From the NCBI RefSeq assembly GCF_024609265.1, contig NZ_JANHMP010000003.1, positions 113,497 to 177,496 of the forward strand: a DNA stretch of 64,000 nt, given 5' to 3'. The stretch comes from Geothrix campi. GTDB lineage: Bacteria > Acidobacteriota > Holophagae > Holophagales > Holophagaceae. The translations under genes and the position numbers were made by a program. Below are positions 26,744-35,711 of the stretch, in pieces. The stretch's first letter is position 1. Each line of letters begins with the position of its first letter. The notes beneath the pieces are model-generated. The model saw only the letters and a program-made list of their open reading frames with translations. It ran no database searches and was not told the origin of the DNA.

Positions 26744-28018
26744 GTGAGCGACCAGTACCTCGATACCAACGTGCCGGGCAACCCGGCCTACCACTTCAGC
26801 ATCCAGCCGCCGGTGCGGGAAAGCCGGGCCGGCTGGATCCACCGGCCCGAACTGGTGCCCGGCGCCGCCCTGGCCACCCAGTACGTGCATGCGGGCGTGC
26901 AGCCCGACCCGGCCTACGGATCGGTCATGCCGCCGCTGTACCTCTCGTCCACCTTCGCCTTCAAGGACATCTGCACCAACGCGGGCTACGACTACACCCG
27001 GAGCGGCAACCCCACCCGGGCCGCCCTGGAGGAGGCCCTCGCCCTGCTGGAGGGCGGCCAGGGCGCCACCTGCACCAGCACGGGCATGAGCGCCATCCTG
27101 GTGGCTCTCAACCTGCTGCCCCATGGCAGCCACCTCATCTCCACCGTGGACTGCTACGGCGGCACCTTCCGGCTGCTGGAACACGCCCGGCGCTTCTATG
27201 GCCTCGAGGTCACCTACCTGGACCTGGCAGACCTCGTGGCCGTGCAAGCGGCCATCCGACCCAACACCCGCATGATCTGGATCGAGACCCCTTCGAACCC
27301 CCTGCTGCGCCTCACGGATATCGCCGCCGTGGCGGAGCTGGGCCACCGCCAGCCGGACTGCCTCGTGGCCGTGGACAACACCTTCTTGTCGCCCTACCTC
27401 CAGCGCCCCTTCGATCTCGGCGCCGACCTCGTGATCCATTCCACGACGAAGTATCTCAACGGCCACAGCGACGTGGTGGGCGGCGCCGTGGTGGCAGGGC
27501 CCGGCCGCCTGGCCCTCACTCAGCAGATCCAGAGCGTGAACAACCTGCTGGGCACTTCGCAGGCGCCCCACGACTGCTTCCTCGTGCTGCGCGGCCTGAA
27601 GACCCTGCCCCTGCGCATGCGCCAGCACGAGGCCACAGCCCAGGTGCTGGCGGAATTCCTGGCGGCCCACCCCGCCGTGGGCAAGGTCCACTTCCCGGGT
27701 CTGCCCGGCCATCCGCAGCACGAGCTCGCGAAGCGGCAGCAGCGGGGCTTCGGCGCCATGCTCAGCTTCGAGCTGAAGGAGGGCGGCGCCGAGCGGCTGA
27801 ACCATGTGCTCCGCAAGCTGCGCTGGTTCACGCTGGCCGAGAGCCTGGGCGGCGTGGAATCGCTGGTGGCGCATCCCGCCTCCATGACCCACGCCTCCAT
27901 GACGCCCGAAGCCCGGCGGCGAGCCGGCATCACCGATGACCTCATCCGGCTGTCCGTGGGCCTGGAGGATGTGCGGGACCTGCGGGCGGACCTGGCCCAG
28001 GCCCTGGCCTTCGACTGA
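26744..28018 (+). CDS. Cystathionine gamma-synthase/Cys-Met metabolism PLP enzyme
   Basis: The GTG at 26744, with CGGAGG upstream, gives 424 residues; the longer frame runs into the terminator and is excluded. The PLP lysine lies in VIHSTTKYLNGHSDVVGG; other marks are YTRSGNPTRAALEEALALLE, VDCYGGTFRLLE and VDNTFLSPYLQ. This is the MetB/MetC/MetY family, and SAM-riboswitch control favours a biosynthetic role in methionine or cysteine supply (MetB type). About 55 extra residues precede the usual family start (ALATQYVHAG), an extension of unknown role. Confidence 0.88.
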   Translation: MSDQYLDTNVPGNPAYHFSIQPPVRESRAGWIHRPELVPGAALATQYVHAGVQPDPAYGSVMPPLYLSSTFAFKDICTNAGYDYTRSGNPTRAALEEALALLEGGQGATCTSTGMSAILVALNLLPHGSHLISTVDCYGGTFRLLEHARRFYGLEVTYLDLADLVAVQAAIRPNTRMIWIETPSNPLLRLTDIAAVAELGHRQPDCLVAVDNTFLSPYLQRPFDLGADLVIHSTTKYLNGHSDVVGGAVVAGPGRLALTQQIQSVNNLLGTSQAPHDCFLVLRGLKTLPLRMRQHEATAQVLAEFLAAHPAVGKVHFPGLPGHPQHELAKRQQRGFGAMLSFELKEGGAERLNHVLRKLRWFTLAESLGGVESLVAHPASMTHASMTPEARRRAGITDDLIRLSVGLEDVRDLRADLAQALAFD

Positions 28019-28021
28019 CCC

Positions 28022-28501
28022 TTACTGGATCCCCAGCAGCTCTACGTCGAAGATCAAGTCGGCATTGGGCGGAATGTCGGCTCCGGCGCCGCGCGCGCCG
28101 TAGCCGAGGGCCGCTGGGATGTGGAGCGTGCGCTTGCCGCCCACCTTCATGGTCAGCAACCCCTCGTCCCAGCCCTTGATGACGCGGCCCACGCCGACGG
28201 GGAAGACCAGCGGCTCGCCGCGGTCCACGGAGCTGTCGAACTTCTTGCCCTTCTTCCCGTGGTCCGAGAGCCAGCCCGTGTAGTGGACGGCACAGCGCTG
28301 GCCGGGCTGGGGGGAGACCCCGGTGCCGACCTGGGTGTCGAGGTACTGGAGGCCGCTGGCGGTCGTAGTCATGGCGGGAGCCTTCTTCCTGGGGGTCCGG
28401 GCCCGTTTCTTGGCGGGTGCGGGGGTCTGGGCGGTCAGGGTCTGGGTGGCCAGGGGCAGCGTGAGCAGGAACACGGCCAGAACGGTGAACAGGCGGGTCA
28501 T
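28022..28501 (-). CDS. Secreted FKBP-type peptidyl-prolyl isomerase
   Basis: The 159-residue protein has a signal peptide (MTRLFTVLAVFLLTLPLAT), a short basic linker (PAKKRARTPRKK) and one FKBP domain (residues about 45-159) with VHYTGWLSDHGKKGKKFDSS, VIKGWDEGLLTMKVGGKR and IPAALGYGARGAG. It catalyses proline isomerisation outside the cytoplasm. GGAGG before 28501 sets the start. It lies 52 bp after the DUF2063 gene on the same strand and may be part of the bufferin-type operon. Its stop is 3 bp from the convergent PLP-enzyme stop. Confidence 0.9.
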   Translation of the reverse strand: MTRLFTVLAVFLLTLPLATQTLTAQTPAPAKKRARTPRKKAPAMTTTASGLQYLDTQVGTGVSPQPGQRCAVHYTGWLSDHGKKGKKFDSSVDRGEPLVFPVGVGRVIKGWDEGLLTMKVGGKRTLHIPAALGYGARGAGADIPPNADLIFDVELLGIQ

Positions 28502-28553
28502 GGCGCCTCCAGCCTCCGAGTCTACGTGAAGGCGTGGCCTGAACACATCCCGA

Positions 28554-29348
28554 TCATGGGGCGGCCTGGAACCCAGCGATGGCACCCCGGTCGCACAGTT
28601 CCTTGAGCAAGCTCAAGGTGGCGGCCAGATCCGTCAGCCCCAGGGCCGCGGCAGCCTCGGCCAGACGCTCCGTCCGGGCCCGCGTCAGCAGGGCCGCGGC
28701 GGCGGGAGTCAGATCCATGAGTTGCGGCCGCCCCTCACCGTCCCGGTAGGCCAGCAGGTGGGTGGGGCGGGCCTCGGGTACGGGCGCCTCCTCGCTTACC
28801 TGGTGGACTGCGTGGCGATATGACACCACCTGCGTCGCCGAGTCCAGGACGATGTGATCCCGTGGCTCCGGCACCGGATGGAGTCGCGATGGAAAGCCGG
28901 TCTCCGGGAAGCGGGCCACCAGCACTTCCAGGATTTCCGCATGGGCCAATTCCAGGAGGAACGGCCAAGTGGCCTGACCCCAGCCCGTCTCCGCCAGCCA
29001 GCCCAGGAAGGCGGGCGCGATGTCCCGGTAGTGCCGGCTGGCCACGCAGCGCGCCTGGAGGAAGGCCTCGATGCAGGCCTCCCAGGCGCCCTCCCGCACG
29101 AGCAGGGCCCTGGTGACGGGGAACATGGTCTCGATGGGGTCCAGCAGGCTCAGGCGGGCCAGCTCCCGGTAGGCCGCCAGCCCGGCGCTGAACTGCTGGA
29201 AGCTCTGTGCGTCCGCCTCGAGCAGCCCGTGGCTCCGGGCGAATCCGGCGGGATCCTCCTCGAAGGTCGCCCCTTCCGGATCGAGCACCAGGGCCGCCAG
29301 GGCCCGCTGAAGCGCGAGGGTGGGAGTCGGGGTGAGGCCTTCAGCCAT
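28554..29348 (-). CDS. DUF2063-family protein (bufC-like partner of DUF692 enzyme)
   Basis: The 264-residue protein has the N-terminal DUF2063 domain (residues about 8-100, with LQRALAALVLDPEGA, FARSHGL and YRELARLSLLDPIETMFP) and a winged-helix-like C-terminal part. Members pair with DUF692 enzymes and are thought to recruit the precursor peptide. The first 8 bases overlap the DUF692 gene. GGGGAGG lies before the ATG. Gene order precursor, DUF692, DUF2063 matches bufferin clusters. Confidence 0.85.
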   Translation of the reverse strand: MAEGLTPTPTLALQRALAALVLDPEGATFEEDPAGFARSHGLLEADAQSFQQFSAGLAAYRELARLSLLDPIETMFPVTRALLVREGAWEACIEAFLQARCVASRHYRDIAPAFLGWLAETGWGQATWPFLLELAHAEILEVLVARFPETGFPSRLHPVPEPRDHIVLDSATQVVSYRHAVHQVSEEAPVPEARPTHLLAYRDGEGRPQLMDLTPAAAALLTRARTERLAEAAAALGLTDLAATLSLLKELCDRGAIAGFQAAP

Positions 29349-30216
29349 GGCCGCCTCCCCGCATGGGTACCGCCAGGACCTCGTCGTAGGCCGCCTGGAG
29401 GCGGGCCCGCTCCGCCAGCAGGTCCTCCAGGTCCGGGATGTGGTTGTCGCGCTCCAGCAGCACGGGCACGGGACGGCCCAGGCGGGCGAGGGTCCACTGC
29501 ATCAGCTCGATGACGGGGTCGATGACGTCGGCGCCGTGGGTGTCCACGGTGAGCGTCCCGAAGCGCTTGTGTCCGGCGATGTGCAGCTGGGCCACGCGCT
29601 CCAGGGGCATGCGCGCCAGCCAGGCCTTGGGGTCGAAGCCGAAGTTGAGGGCGTTGACGTAGACGTTGTTCACGTCCAGCAGCCAGCCCACGCCGGCCCC
29701 TTCCAGCACCTCGGTGATGAAGGTGCCCTCATCCATCTCAGCCCGGCCCAGCTCGGCGTAGTAGGTGATGTTCTCGAGGAGGAGCGGCACCGGCAGGTGG
29801 GCCTGGAGGTCCCGGGCCCGCGCCACCGTGTGGCGGACGGCCTCTCGCGTGAAGGGAAGTGGCAGCAGCTCATGGAGGGAGCTGCCATCCACGCTGGTGA
29901 AGCAGAGGTGCTCGGAGTGCCAGGGCGTCTCCGTGCGGACGAGGAAGCGTCCCAGGTCCCTCAGGTAGTCCCCGTCCCAGGGATCGAACCCGCCCAGGGA
30001 GATGGCCAGACCGTGGGTGAGGACGGGGTCACGATCGAGGATGGCGCAGGCGTCCCGGTGGGGCCGCCCGCCATCCCCGATCACGTTCTCGGGGCAGGTC
30101 TCCCAGAAGGGCACGCCGTGGTCCGGCCGGGCCGCCACCGCCTCCAGATGGGGGCGGCGGAGGCCCAGGCCCACGCCAGCGAAGCGACCCTGGCCGGAGA
30201 ACCGGTCCGGTGTCAT
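29341..30216 (-). CDS. DUF692 multinuclear non-heme iron enzyme (MNIO), bufB-like
   Basis: The 291-residue TIM-barrel enzyme shows the DUF692 landmarks: GVGLGLRRPHLEA, ENVIGDGG, THGLAISLGGFDP, SEHLCFTS, LLENITYYAE, LLDVNNVYVNALN and QLHIAGHKR. Conserved His, Glu, Asp and Asn of these segments bind iron. Known members convert cysteine residues of peptides to heterocycles or related groups. It lies 16 bp after the cysteine-bearing precursor gene, which is its likely substrate. GGGAGG precedes the ATG. Confidence 0.92.
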   Translation of the reverse strand: MTPDRFSGQGRFAGVGLGLRRPHLEAVAARPDHGVPFWETCPENVIGDGGRPHRDACAILDRDPVLTHGLAISLGGFDPWDGDYLRDLGRFLVRTETPWHSEHLCFTSVDGSSLHELLPLPFTREAVRHTVARARDLQAHLPVPLLLENITYYAELGRAEMDEGTFITEVLEGAGVGWLLDVNNVYVNALNFGFDPKAWLARMPLERVAQLHIAGHKRFGTLTVDTHGADVIDPVIELMQWTLARLGRPVPVLLERDNHIPDLEDLLAERARLQAAYDEVLAVPMRGGGHG

Positions 30217-30232
30217 CGAAACCTCCCGGAAC

Positions 30233-30571
30233 CTACTTCTTCTCCTTGCCGCAGGACCCTTCCTTCTTGTCCTTGCCGCAGCTGCCTTCTTTCTTGTCCT
30301 TCTGGTCCTTCTTCATGTCGGCGCTGCCGCAGCCCCCGCCACCGCCACAGCCGCCCTCCTTGGCCTTGCCCTTGGCCTCCTTGGCGTCCTTGGTTTTTGC
30401 AGGAGCCTTCGCATCCGGCTTGGCGTCCTTGGATCCGCAGTCCCCTGCCTGGGTCAGCGCGGTCTCCGAGCCGAAGGCACTCACAGGGGTGGCGGCGACG
30501 GCGGTGGAAGTTCCGGCCACGAGCGAACCCGCGGCGAAAAGAGTGGCGGCACCAACGAGTCTGGTGATCAT
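30233..30571 (-). CDS. Bufferin-type secreted precursor peptide (bufA-like)
   Basis: The ATG at 30571, with AGGAGG upstream, gives 112 residues. Residues 1-27 are a signal peptide (MITRLVGAATLFAAGSLVAG, then TSTAVAA). The mature part is lysine-rich with five cysteines at 45, 75, 81, 98 and 107, two inside exact KKEGSCGK repeats and two flanking a glycine run (GGCGGGGGCG). The EG-x-CG motif is the mark of bufferin precursors, whose cysteines are modified by DUF692 enzymes and which help bacteria withstand copper. Role in metal binding here is inferred from family and context. Confidence 0.85.
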   Translation of the reverse strand: MITRLVGAATLFAAGSLVAGTSTAVAATPVSAFGSETALTQAGDCGSKDAKPDAKAPAKTKDAKEAKGKAKEGGCGGGGGCGSADMKKDQKDKKEGSCGKDKKEGSCGKEKK

Positions 30572-31074
30572 GAAATCCTCCTGCGGCTGCGCCGCGGCAG
30601 GGGCCGCCCGCGGCCCCGAAATGCCTCCCATGGCCAGTCCTGCCCGGCGGTCGGGCGGGATCACAGAGCTGGCCAGGTTGTCAGCCTGTGGGGTGCAGTC
30701 ACTCGCAAAGGTGTGACGACCTTTTTTTCAGGAGCTCGCGTTTTTTCCCGACCAGGATGCGCCGGGGAGGGCTGCCAAGCCCCGTTCAATCGGCTTCAGG
30801 CCCGGCCCGCCCGGGTTCCCCATGGTGAGACCGTGGCCGTACCTTATTGGCCTGGAGAGTTGAATTCCGCCGCTGGAGCGCACTCGCGATGCTCGATCGC
30901 GGAGTCGGAACCTCCGGGGTCCCTTGCGAGGCGCAGGCGGTCTGTTGGGCGTGAGGATTTGAACCCGTTGCCGGCAGCCACTCGCGCTTCATCCGCTCCG
31001 GCAGCGCCCCGCTGCCTCCACGGCGCGCTCGCGGGCCGGCTGCCACTCGGGGGTCCAACTCCACCAAGCCTTAA
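30572..31074. other. Intergenic stretch without a credible gene
   Basis: About 500 bp separate the precursor gene from the tRNA-Asn terminator. Open frames of 79-93 codons on the minus strand have no ribosome site and no family resemblance. Near 30700-30735 there are two T-runs (CCTTTTTTT and GTTTTTTCC). On the minus strand, GGGTTCAAATCC at 30956-30967 looks like a tRNA T-arm. The flanking 7-mers GTTGGAC (31059) and GCCCAAC (30944) pair at six of seven positions, but the 116-base span and the mismatched T stem exclude a working tRNA. Confidence 0.45.
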
Positions 31075-31119
31075 CCAGAACAAAGCAAGGGTCCCGGTGG
31101 GACCCCTGCTTTGTTCTGG
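31075..31119 (-). terminator. Long hairpin terminator starting at the tRNA CCA end
   Basis: A 21-bp inverted repeat with one mismatch and a three-base centre spans 31075-31119. On the minus strand its 5' arm starts with the encoded CCA of tRNA-Asn, so the acceptor end itself lies in the stem before processing. The U-run after it is weak (TTAAGG). It is the evident 3' boundary of the tRNA transcript. Confidence 0.72.
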
Positions 31120-31192
31120 CTCCGGAGGAGGGATTTGAACCCCCGACCTAGTGATTAACAGTCACCCGCTCTGACCCCTGAGCTACTCCGGA
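31117..31192 (-). tRNA. tRNA-Asn (GTT)
   Basis: On the minus strand the sequence from 31192 folds as a tRNA: acceptor TCCGGAG/CTCCGGA, D arm with AGCTCAGGGGTCAGAGC, anticodon loop CTGTTAA with anticodon GTT, and T arm GGGGGTTCAAATCCC-type. The discriminator is G, as required for asparagine tRNAs, and CCA is encoded. A promoter lies just upstream and a long hairpin just downstream. Confidence 0.95.
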
Positions 31193-31206
31193 AAGGGCAA
31201 GGGTCT

Positions 31207-31234
31207 ATTCTACCGGAGGTGGGCGCAGATTCAA
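31207..31234 (-). promoter_or_regulatory. Promoter of tRNA-Asn
   Basis: On the minus strand TTGAAT (31234-31229), a 16-bp spacer and TAGAAT (31212-31207) form a good sigma-70-type promoter. It ends 15 bp before the mature 5' end of the tRNA. Confidence 0.7.
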
Positions 31235-31272
31235 GCGGGGAGGGGCGGGACCTGTGATCCTCGTCGTCCGCC

Positions 31273-31857
31273 CTAGTTCTTCTGAAGTTCCATCAGGATC
31301 TGGCGGGCGGCGGCTTTGAGGGTCTCGATGACGCCGGTGCCCTGGTTCGCCACGGCCTCGATCATGGGTTCGCCCCGGAACCGGAGCAGCCGCTCCATCT
31401 CGGCGGCGGGCACGGCCGAAGGCATGTCCCGCTTGTTCAGCTGGAGGACGTAGGGGATCGCTCGGACGTCGAAGCCATTCTCTTTGAGGTTGGTCGCCAG
31501 GTTGGCGATGGATTCGATGTTGGCCTCCATGCGCGCCTTCTGGCTGTCGGCCACGAAGATGATGCCGTCACACCCGCGGAGGATGAGCTTGCGGCTGGCG
31601 TCGTAGAAGACCTGGCCGGGCACGGTGTAGAGGTGGAAGCGGACCTTGAAGCCCTTGACCATGCCCATGTCGAGGGGCAGGAAGTCGAAGAAGAGCGTGC
31701 GGTCCGTCTCGGTGGCGAGGCTGACGAGCTTGCCCCGCTTGTCGGGGTTGGCCTGCTCGAAGATCCACTGGATGTTCGTCGTCTTCCCGCAGAGGCCGGG
31801 ACCGTAGTAGACGATCTTGCAGTTGATTTCGCGAGATGCGTAGTTGATGAAGGTCAT
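31273..31857 (-). CDS. mglA: MglA-like Ras-family GTPase
   Basis: The 194-residue small GTPase has the P-loop GPGLCGKTT (residues 19-27), the switch region with ATETDRTLFFDFLP, TVPGQVFYDASRK in place of the usual DxxG, and LQLNKRDMP (the NKxD motif). These are features of MglA, the polarity switch that controls motility and pole identity in myxobacteria. It follows the roadblock gene mglB by 13 bp, the standard pairing of GTPase and activator. What it controls here is unknown. Confidence 0.93.
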   Translation of the reverse strand: MTFINYASREINCKIVYYGPGLCGKTTNIQWIFEQANPDKRGKLVSLATETDRTLFFDFLPLDMGMVKGFKVRFHLYTVPGQVFYDASRKLILRGCDGIIFVADSQKARMEANIESIANLATNLKENGFDVRAIPYVLQLNKRDMPSAVPAAEMERLLRFRGEPMIEAVANQGTGVIETLKAAARQILMELQKN

Positions 31858-31870
31858 GACGTCCCCGGCC

Positions 31871-32368
31871 CTAGTCGCCGAAGAGGCGGTCGATGTCTTC
31901 GTCCGTGATCTCCGAGAAGGGGCTTTCGAAGCGGCTGCCGCCGTCGGATTCCTTCTGGGCGCGCTGTTCCACCTGATCGAAGATCTCCTGGAGTTCCTTG
32001 CTGGCCTTCTTCACCCGCAGGCGCACCAGGGCGAGGCTCGAGTTCTGGTCGAAGATCACCACCAGGATCCCGCGTTTCCCCACGATCGAGATGTGCAGGT
32101 TGTCCCGCTCCCCTTCGTGGAAGAGGAGGCTGAATTCCTTTTCGCCGATGAGCTTGGCCAGGCCGTCCGTGGCGGCCACGTTGCCGGCGGTGAGGGAGGC
32201 GAGGCTGGTGGCGTCGATGCTCTTTACGTCCCCGGCCGAGGCGATCTGCTGGCCGTTCTTGTCCACCAGGAAGACCACCTTGGCGGAGGCATCCTTCTGG
32301 AGGCGGCTGATGATCTCGTGGAGGAGCTTGTACTCCTCCTCGAACATGATGAGATCAAGCTTTGCCAC
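31871..32368 (-). CDS. mglB: MglB-like roadblock/LC7-domain protein
   Basis: With the GTG at 32368 (GGAGG five bases upstream) the product is 165 residues. The roadblock/LC7 fold covers residues about 8-125 (VVFLVDKNGQQIASAG, then SLASLTAGNVAATDGLAKLI). A C-terminal helical tail ends EITDEDIDRLFGD. MglB is the GTPase-activating partner of MglA. The longest frame starts at 32407 without a ribosome site. deoC lies 42 bp upstream on the same strand. Confidence 0.9.
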   Translation of the reverse strand: MAKLDLIMFEEEYKLLHEIISRLQKDASAKVVFLVDKNGQQIASAGDVKSIDATSLASLTAGNVAATDGLAKLIGEKEFSLLFHEGERDNLHISIVGKRGILVVIFDQNSSLALVRLRVKKASKELQEIFDQVEQRAQKESDGGSRFESPFSEITDEDIDRLFGD

Positions 32369-32410
32369 AAGAACCTCCGCCGGGACTGCTATCTGTGAGG
32401 ATAGCACTTT

Positions 32411-33256
32411 TCAGTAGGTCCCCGCCCCGGCTCCCCCCTGAACCACCGCCACGGAGGCGGAAAGCCCCAGACGCGTCGCCCCGGCCAGGACCATGGCCAA
32501 GGCCCCCTCATAGGTCCGGATACCGCCGGAGGCCTTCACCCCCATCCCGGTGCCCACGACCCGGCGCATCAGCGCAACATCGGCTTCCGTCGCGCCCCCG
32601 GTGGAGAATCCCGTCGAAGTCTTCACGAAATCGAGGCCCGCCTCCAGGGCCAGGGCCGAAGCCTGCGCCTTCTCGCCGTCCGTGAGCAGGCAGGTCTCCA
32701 GAATCACCTTCAGCACCGTGGGCGCAGGAACGGCCGTTCGGAGGCCTGCCAGGTCCCGGCGGACCGTATCCCAGTCGCCGGCCTTGGCGGCGCCGATGGC
32801 CAACACCATGTCCACTTCCTGGGCCCCGTCCTTCACGGCAAGTTCGGCCTCATGCGCCTTCGCGCGGAGCGAGGAGGCCCCGAGGGGGAAGCCGACCACC
32901 GTGCAGGTCCGGATCGCGCTGCCGCTGAGGAGGGAGGCCGCCAACGGCACCCAGAGGGGATTGACGCAGACCGAGGCGAACCCGTGCTTCAGGGCCTCGG
33001 CACAGAGGACCTCCACCTGGGCCCCAGTGGCGTCGGGTTTCAGCAGGGTGTGGTCGATGAGAGGGGATAGGTCCCAGGGCCCGGCTGGGGAAACCACCTG
33101 GGAGGCCAGCCGATGGTGCTGGCCCGAGCCATCCCGAAGGAGGCACGAGCCCTCCACGCACCCCAGTAACTGGGGCCTCCCCCCGTTCGGGAACCCCTGG
33201 AGGCGGGCGCGGATCTCGGCAGTGAGGTCGAGGAGTGGGTCGATCATGGTTCTCAT
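32411..33256 (-). CDS. deoC: Deoxyribose-phosphate aldolase
   Basis: The 281-residue class I aldolase cleaves deoxyribose-5-phosphate to glyceraldehyde-3-phosphate and acetaldehyde. Signature segments are LIDHTLLKPDAT, VVGFPLGA, EVDMVLAIGA, VLKVILETCLL (catalytic lysine), FVKTSTGF (Schiff-base lysine) and KASGGIRT. About 60 residues precede the usual N terminus, containing LGCVEGSCLLRDGSGQHHR. This extension is unlike the common form of about 220 residues. GGAGG lies five bases before 33256. Confidence 0.94.
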   Translation of the reverse strand: MRTMIDPLLDLTAEIRARLQGFPNGGRPQLLGCVEGSCLLRDGSGQHHRLASQVVSPAGPWDLSPLIDHTLLKPDATGAQVEVLCAEALKHGFASVCVNPLWVPLAASLLSGSAIRTCTVVGFPLGASSLRAKAHEAELAVKDGAQEVDMVLAIGAAKAGDWDTVRRDLAGLRTAVPAPTVLKVILETCLLTDGEKAQASALALEAGLDFVKTSTGFSTGGATEADVALMRRVVGTGMGVKASGGIRTYEGALAMVLAGATRLGLSASVAVVQGGAGAGTY

Positions 33257-33295
33257 CATGGCCTCCGGGCGCCCCGCCGGAAAGCCGTACGCGAA

Positions 33296-33317
33296 AAAGC
33301 GGGCCGAAGCCCGCTTT
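33296..33317 (-). terminator. Rho-independent terminator of the lysine-rich protein gene
   Basis: A perfect 9-bp stem (AAAGCGGGC with complement) and four-base loop lies 21 bp after the stop codon; on the minus strand the 3' arm runs into CTTTTTCGC. Confidence 0.82.
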
Positions 33318-33338
33318 CCCGTGATCCGTGAAGCCAGA

Positions 33339-34193
33339 TTACTTCTTGGCCTCTTCCTTCTTCTCGGCCTTCTTGGCAGCCTTCTTGGCCTTCTTCTCGG
33401 CCTTGGGGGCGGCTTCAGCCTTCTTCTCTTCGGCGGTCATGGCCTTCTTGGCCTCGGCCTTCTTCTCGTCCTTCTTGGCTTCGGCCTTCTTGGCAGCCTT
33501 CTTCTCGGCCTTGGGGGCAGCTTCAGCCTTCTTCTCTTCGGCGGTCATGGCCTTCTTGGCCTCGGCCTTCTTCTCTTCCTTCTTGGCTTCGGCCTTCTTG
33601 GCGGCCTTCTTCTCAGCCTTGGGAGCGGCCTCAGCCTTCTTCTCCTCGGCGGTCATGGCCTTCTTCTCGGCGGCAGGAGCGGCGGGCTCAGCCTTCTTCT
33701 CGGCCTTCTTGTGGTGCTTCTTGGCCTTCTTCTCGGCCTTGGGGGCAGCTTCAGCCTTCTTCTCTTCGGCGGTCATGGCCTTCTTGGCCTCGGCCTTCTT
33801 CTCTTCCTTCTTGGGCTCGGCCTTCTTCTCAGCCTTCTTGGCCTCAGCCTTCTTGGGCTCGGCCTTCTTCTCTTCGGTGGTCAGAGCCTTCTTCTCGGCG
33901 GCGGGAGCAGCCTCGGCCTTCTTCTCGGCCTTCTTGTGGTGCTTCTTGGCCTTCTTCTCGGCCTTGGGGGCGGCTTCAGCCTTCTTCTCGGCCTTGGGAG
34001 CGGCCTCGGCCTTCTTCTCCTCGGCGACGGTCAGGGCCTTCTTGGCCTCTTCCTTCTTGGGCTCGGCCTTCTTCTCAGCCTTCTTCTCGACCTTCTTGGT
34101 CTCGACCTTCTTCGCTTCAGGCTTCTTCGCCTCTTCCGCGAACACGGGGCTGATCAGAGCGGCGGCGACGAGCAGCGCAGCAAGCTTCTTCAT
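33339..34193 (-). CDS. Secreted lysine/alanine/glutamate-rich repeat protein
   Basis: The 284-residue product has a clean signal peptide (MKKLAALLVAAALISPVFA) and then only low-complexity sequence made of K, A, E and P. A recurring unit, close to KKAMTAEEKKAEAAPKAEKK, appears four times, with KKHHKKAEKK twice. It resembles histone-H1-like C-terminal tails and predicts extended helix with high positive charge. Being exported, it may coat or bridge cell-surface polyanions; function is unknown. GGGAG before 34193 sets the start. The repeated DNA makes copy-number change by slippage likely. Confidence 0.75.
   Translation of the reverse strand: MKKLAALLVAAALISPVFAEEAKKPEAKKVETKKVEKKAEKKAEPKKEEAKKALTVAEEKKAEAAPKAEKKAEAAPKAEKKAKKHHKKAEKKAEAAPAAEKKALTTEEKKAEPKKAEAKKAEKKAEPKKEEKKAEAKKAMTAEEKKAEAAPKAEKKAKKHHKKAEKKAEPAAPAAEKKAMTAEEKKAEAAPKAEKKAAKKAEAKKEEKKAEAKKAMTAEEKKAEAAPKAEKKAAKKAEAKKDEKKAEAKKAMTAEEKKAEAAPKAEKKAKKAAKKAEKKEEAKK
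33356..34050 (-). repeat. Internal DNA repeats of the lysine-rich gene
   Basis: Units built on GCCTTCTTGGC and GCCTTCTTCTC (plus strand) recur throughout, with blocks of 60-120 bp nearly identical, for example around 33418-33500 and 33538-33620. They encode the repeated AMTAEEKKAEAAPKAEKK segments. Confidence 0.75.
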
Positions 34194-34340
34194 GGGGGTT
34201 CTCCCTGGGTGGATCCGGCACGGCCGGAAGTGAGCTCCAGGAAGCAGTATTCGGGCCAATATTTAACCTGCCTTAAATAAGCACTTGAACAAATGAGAGC
34301 GGGTCAAATTTTGTTGCATTCTGCCACTCGTGGCAGCCTG

Positions 34341-35711
<1,371 letters not shown>

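Noticed and set aside
30944-31059. Complete second tRNA gene
   Set aside because: Span of 116 bases, mismatched T stem and no clear anticodon arm; kept only as a tRNA-like remnant.
32550-34280. 576-codon frame rich in L, G and S opposite the lysine-rich protein
   Set aside because: Mirror of the repeat DNA; the minus strand has signal peptide, ribosome site and terminator.
34250-34337. Sigma-54 promoter near the CTGCCAC/GTGGCAG dyad
   Set aside because: TGGCAG and TGC are present, but the GG-to-GC spacing is four bases short of a -24/-12 promoter.
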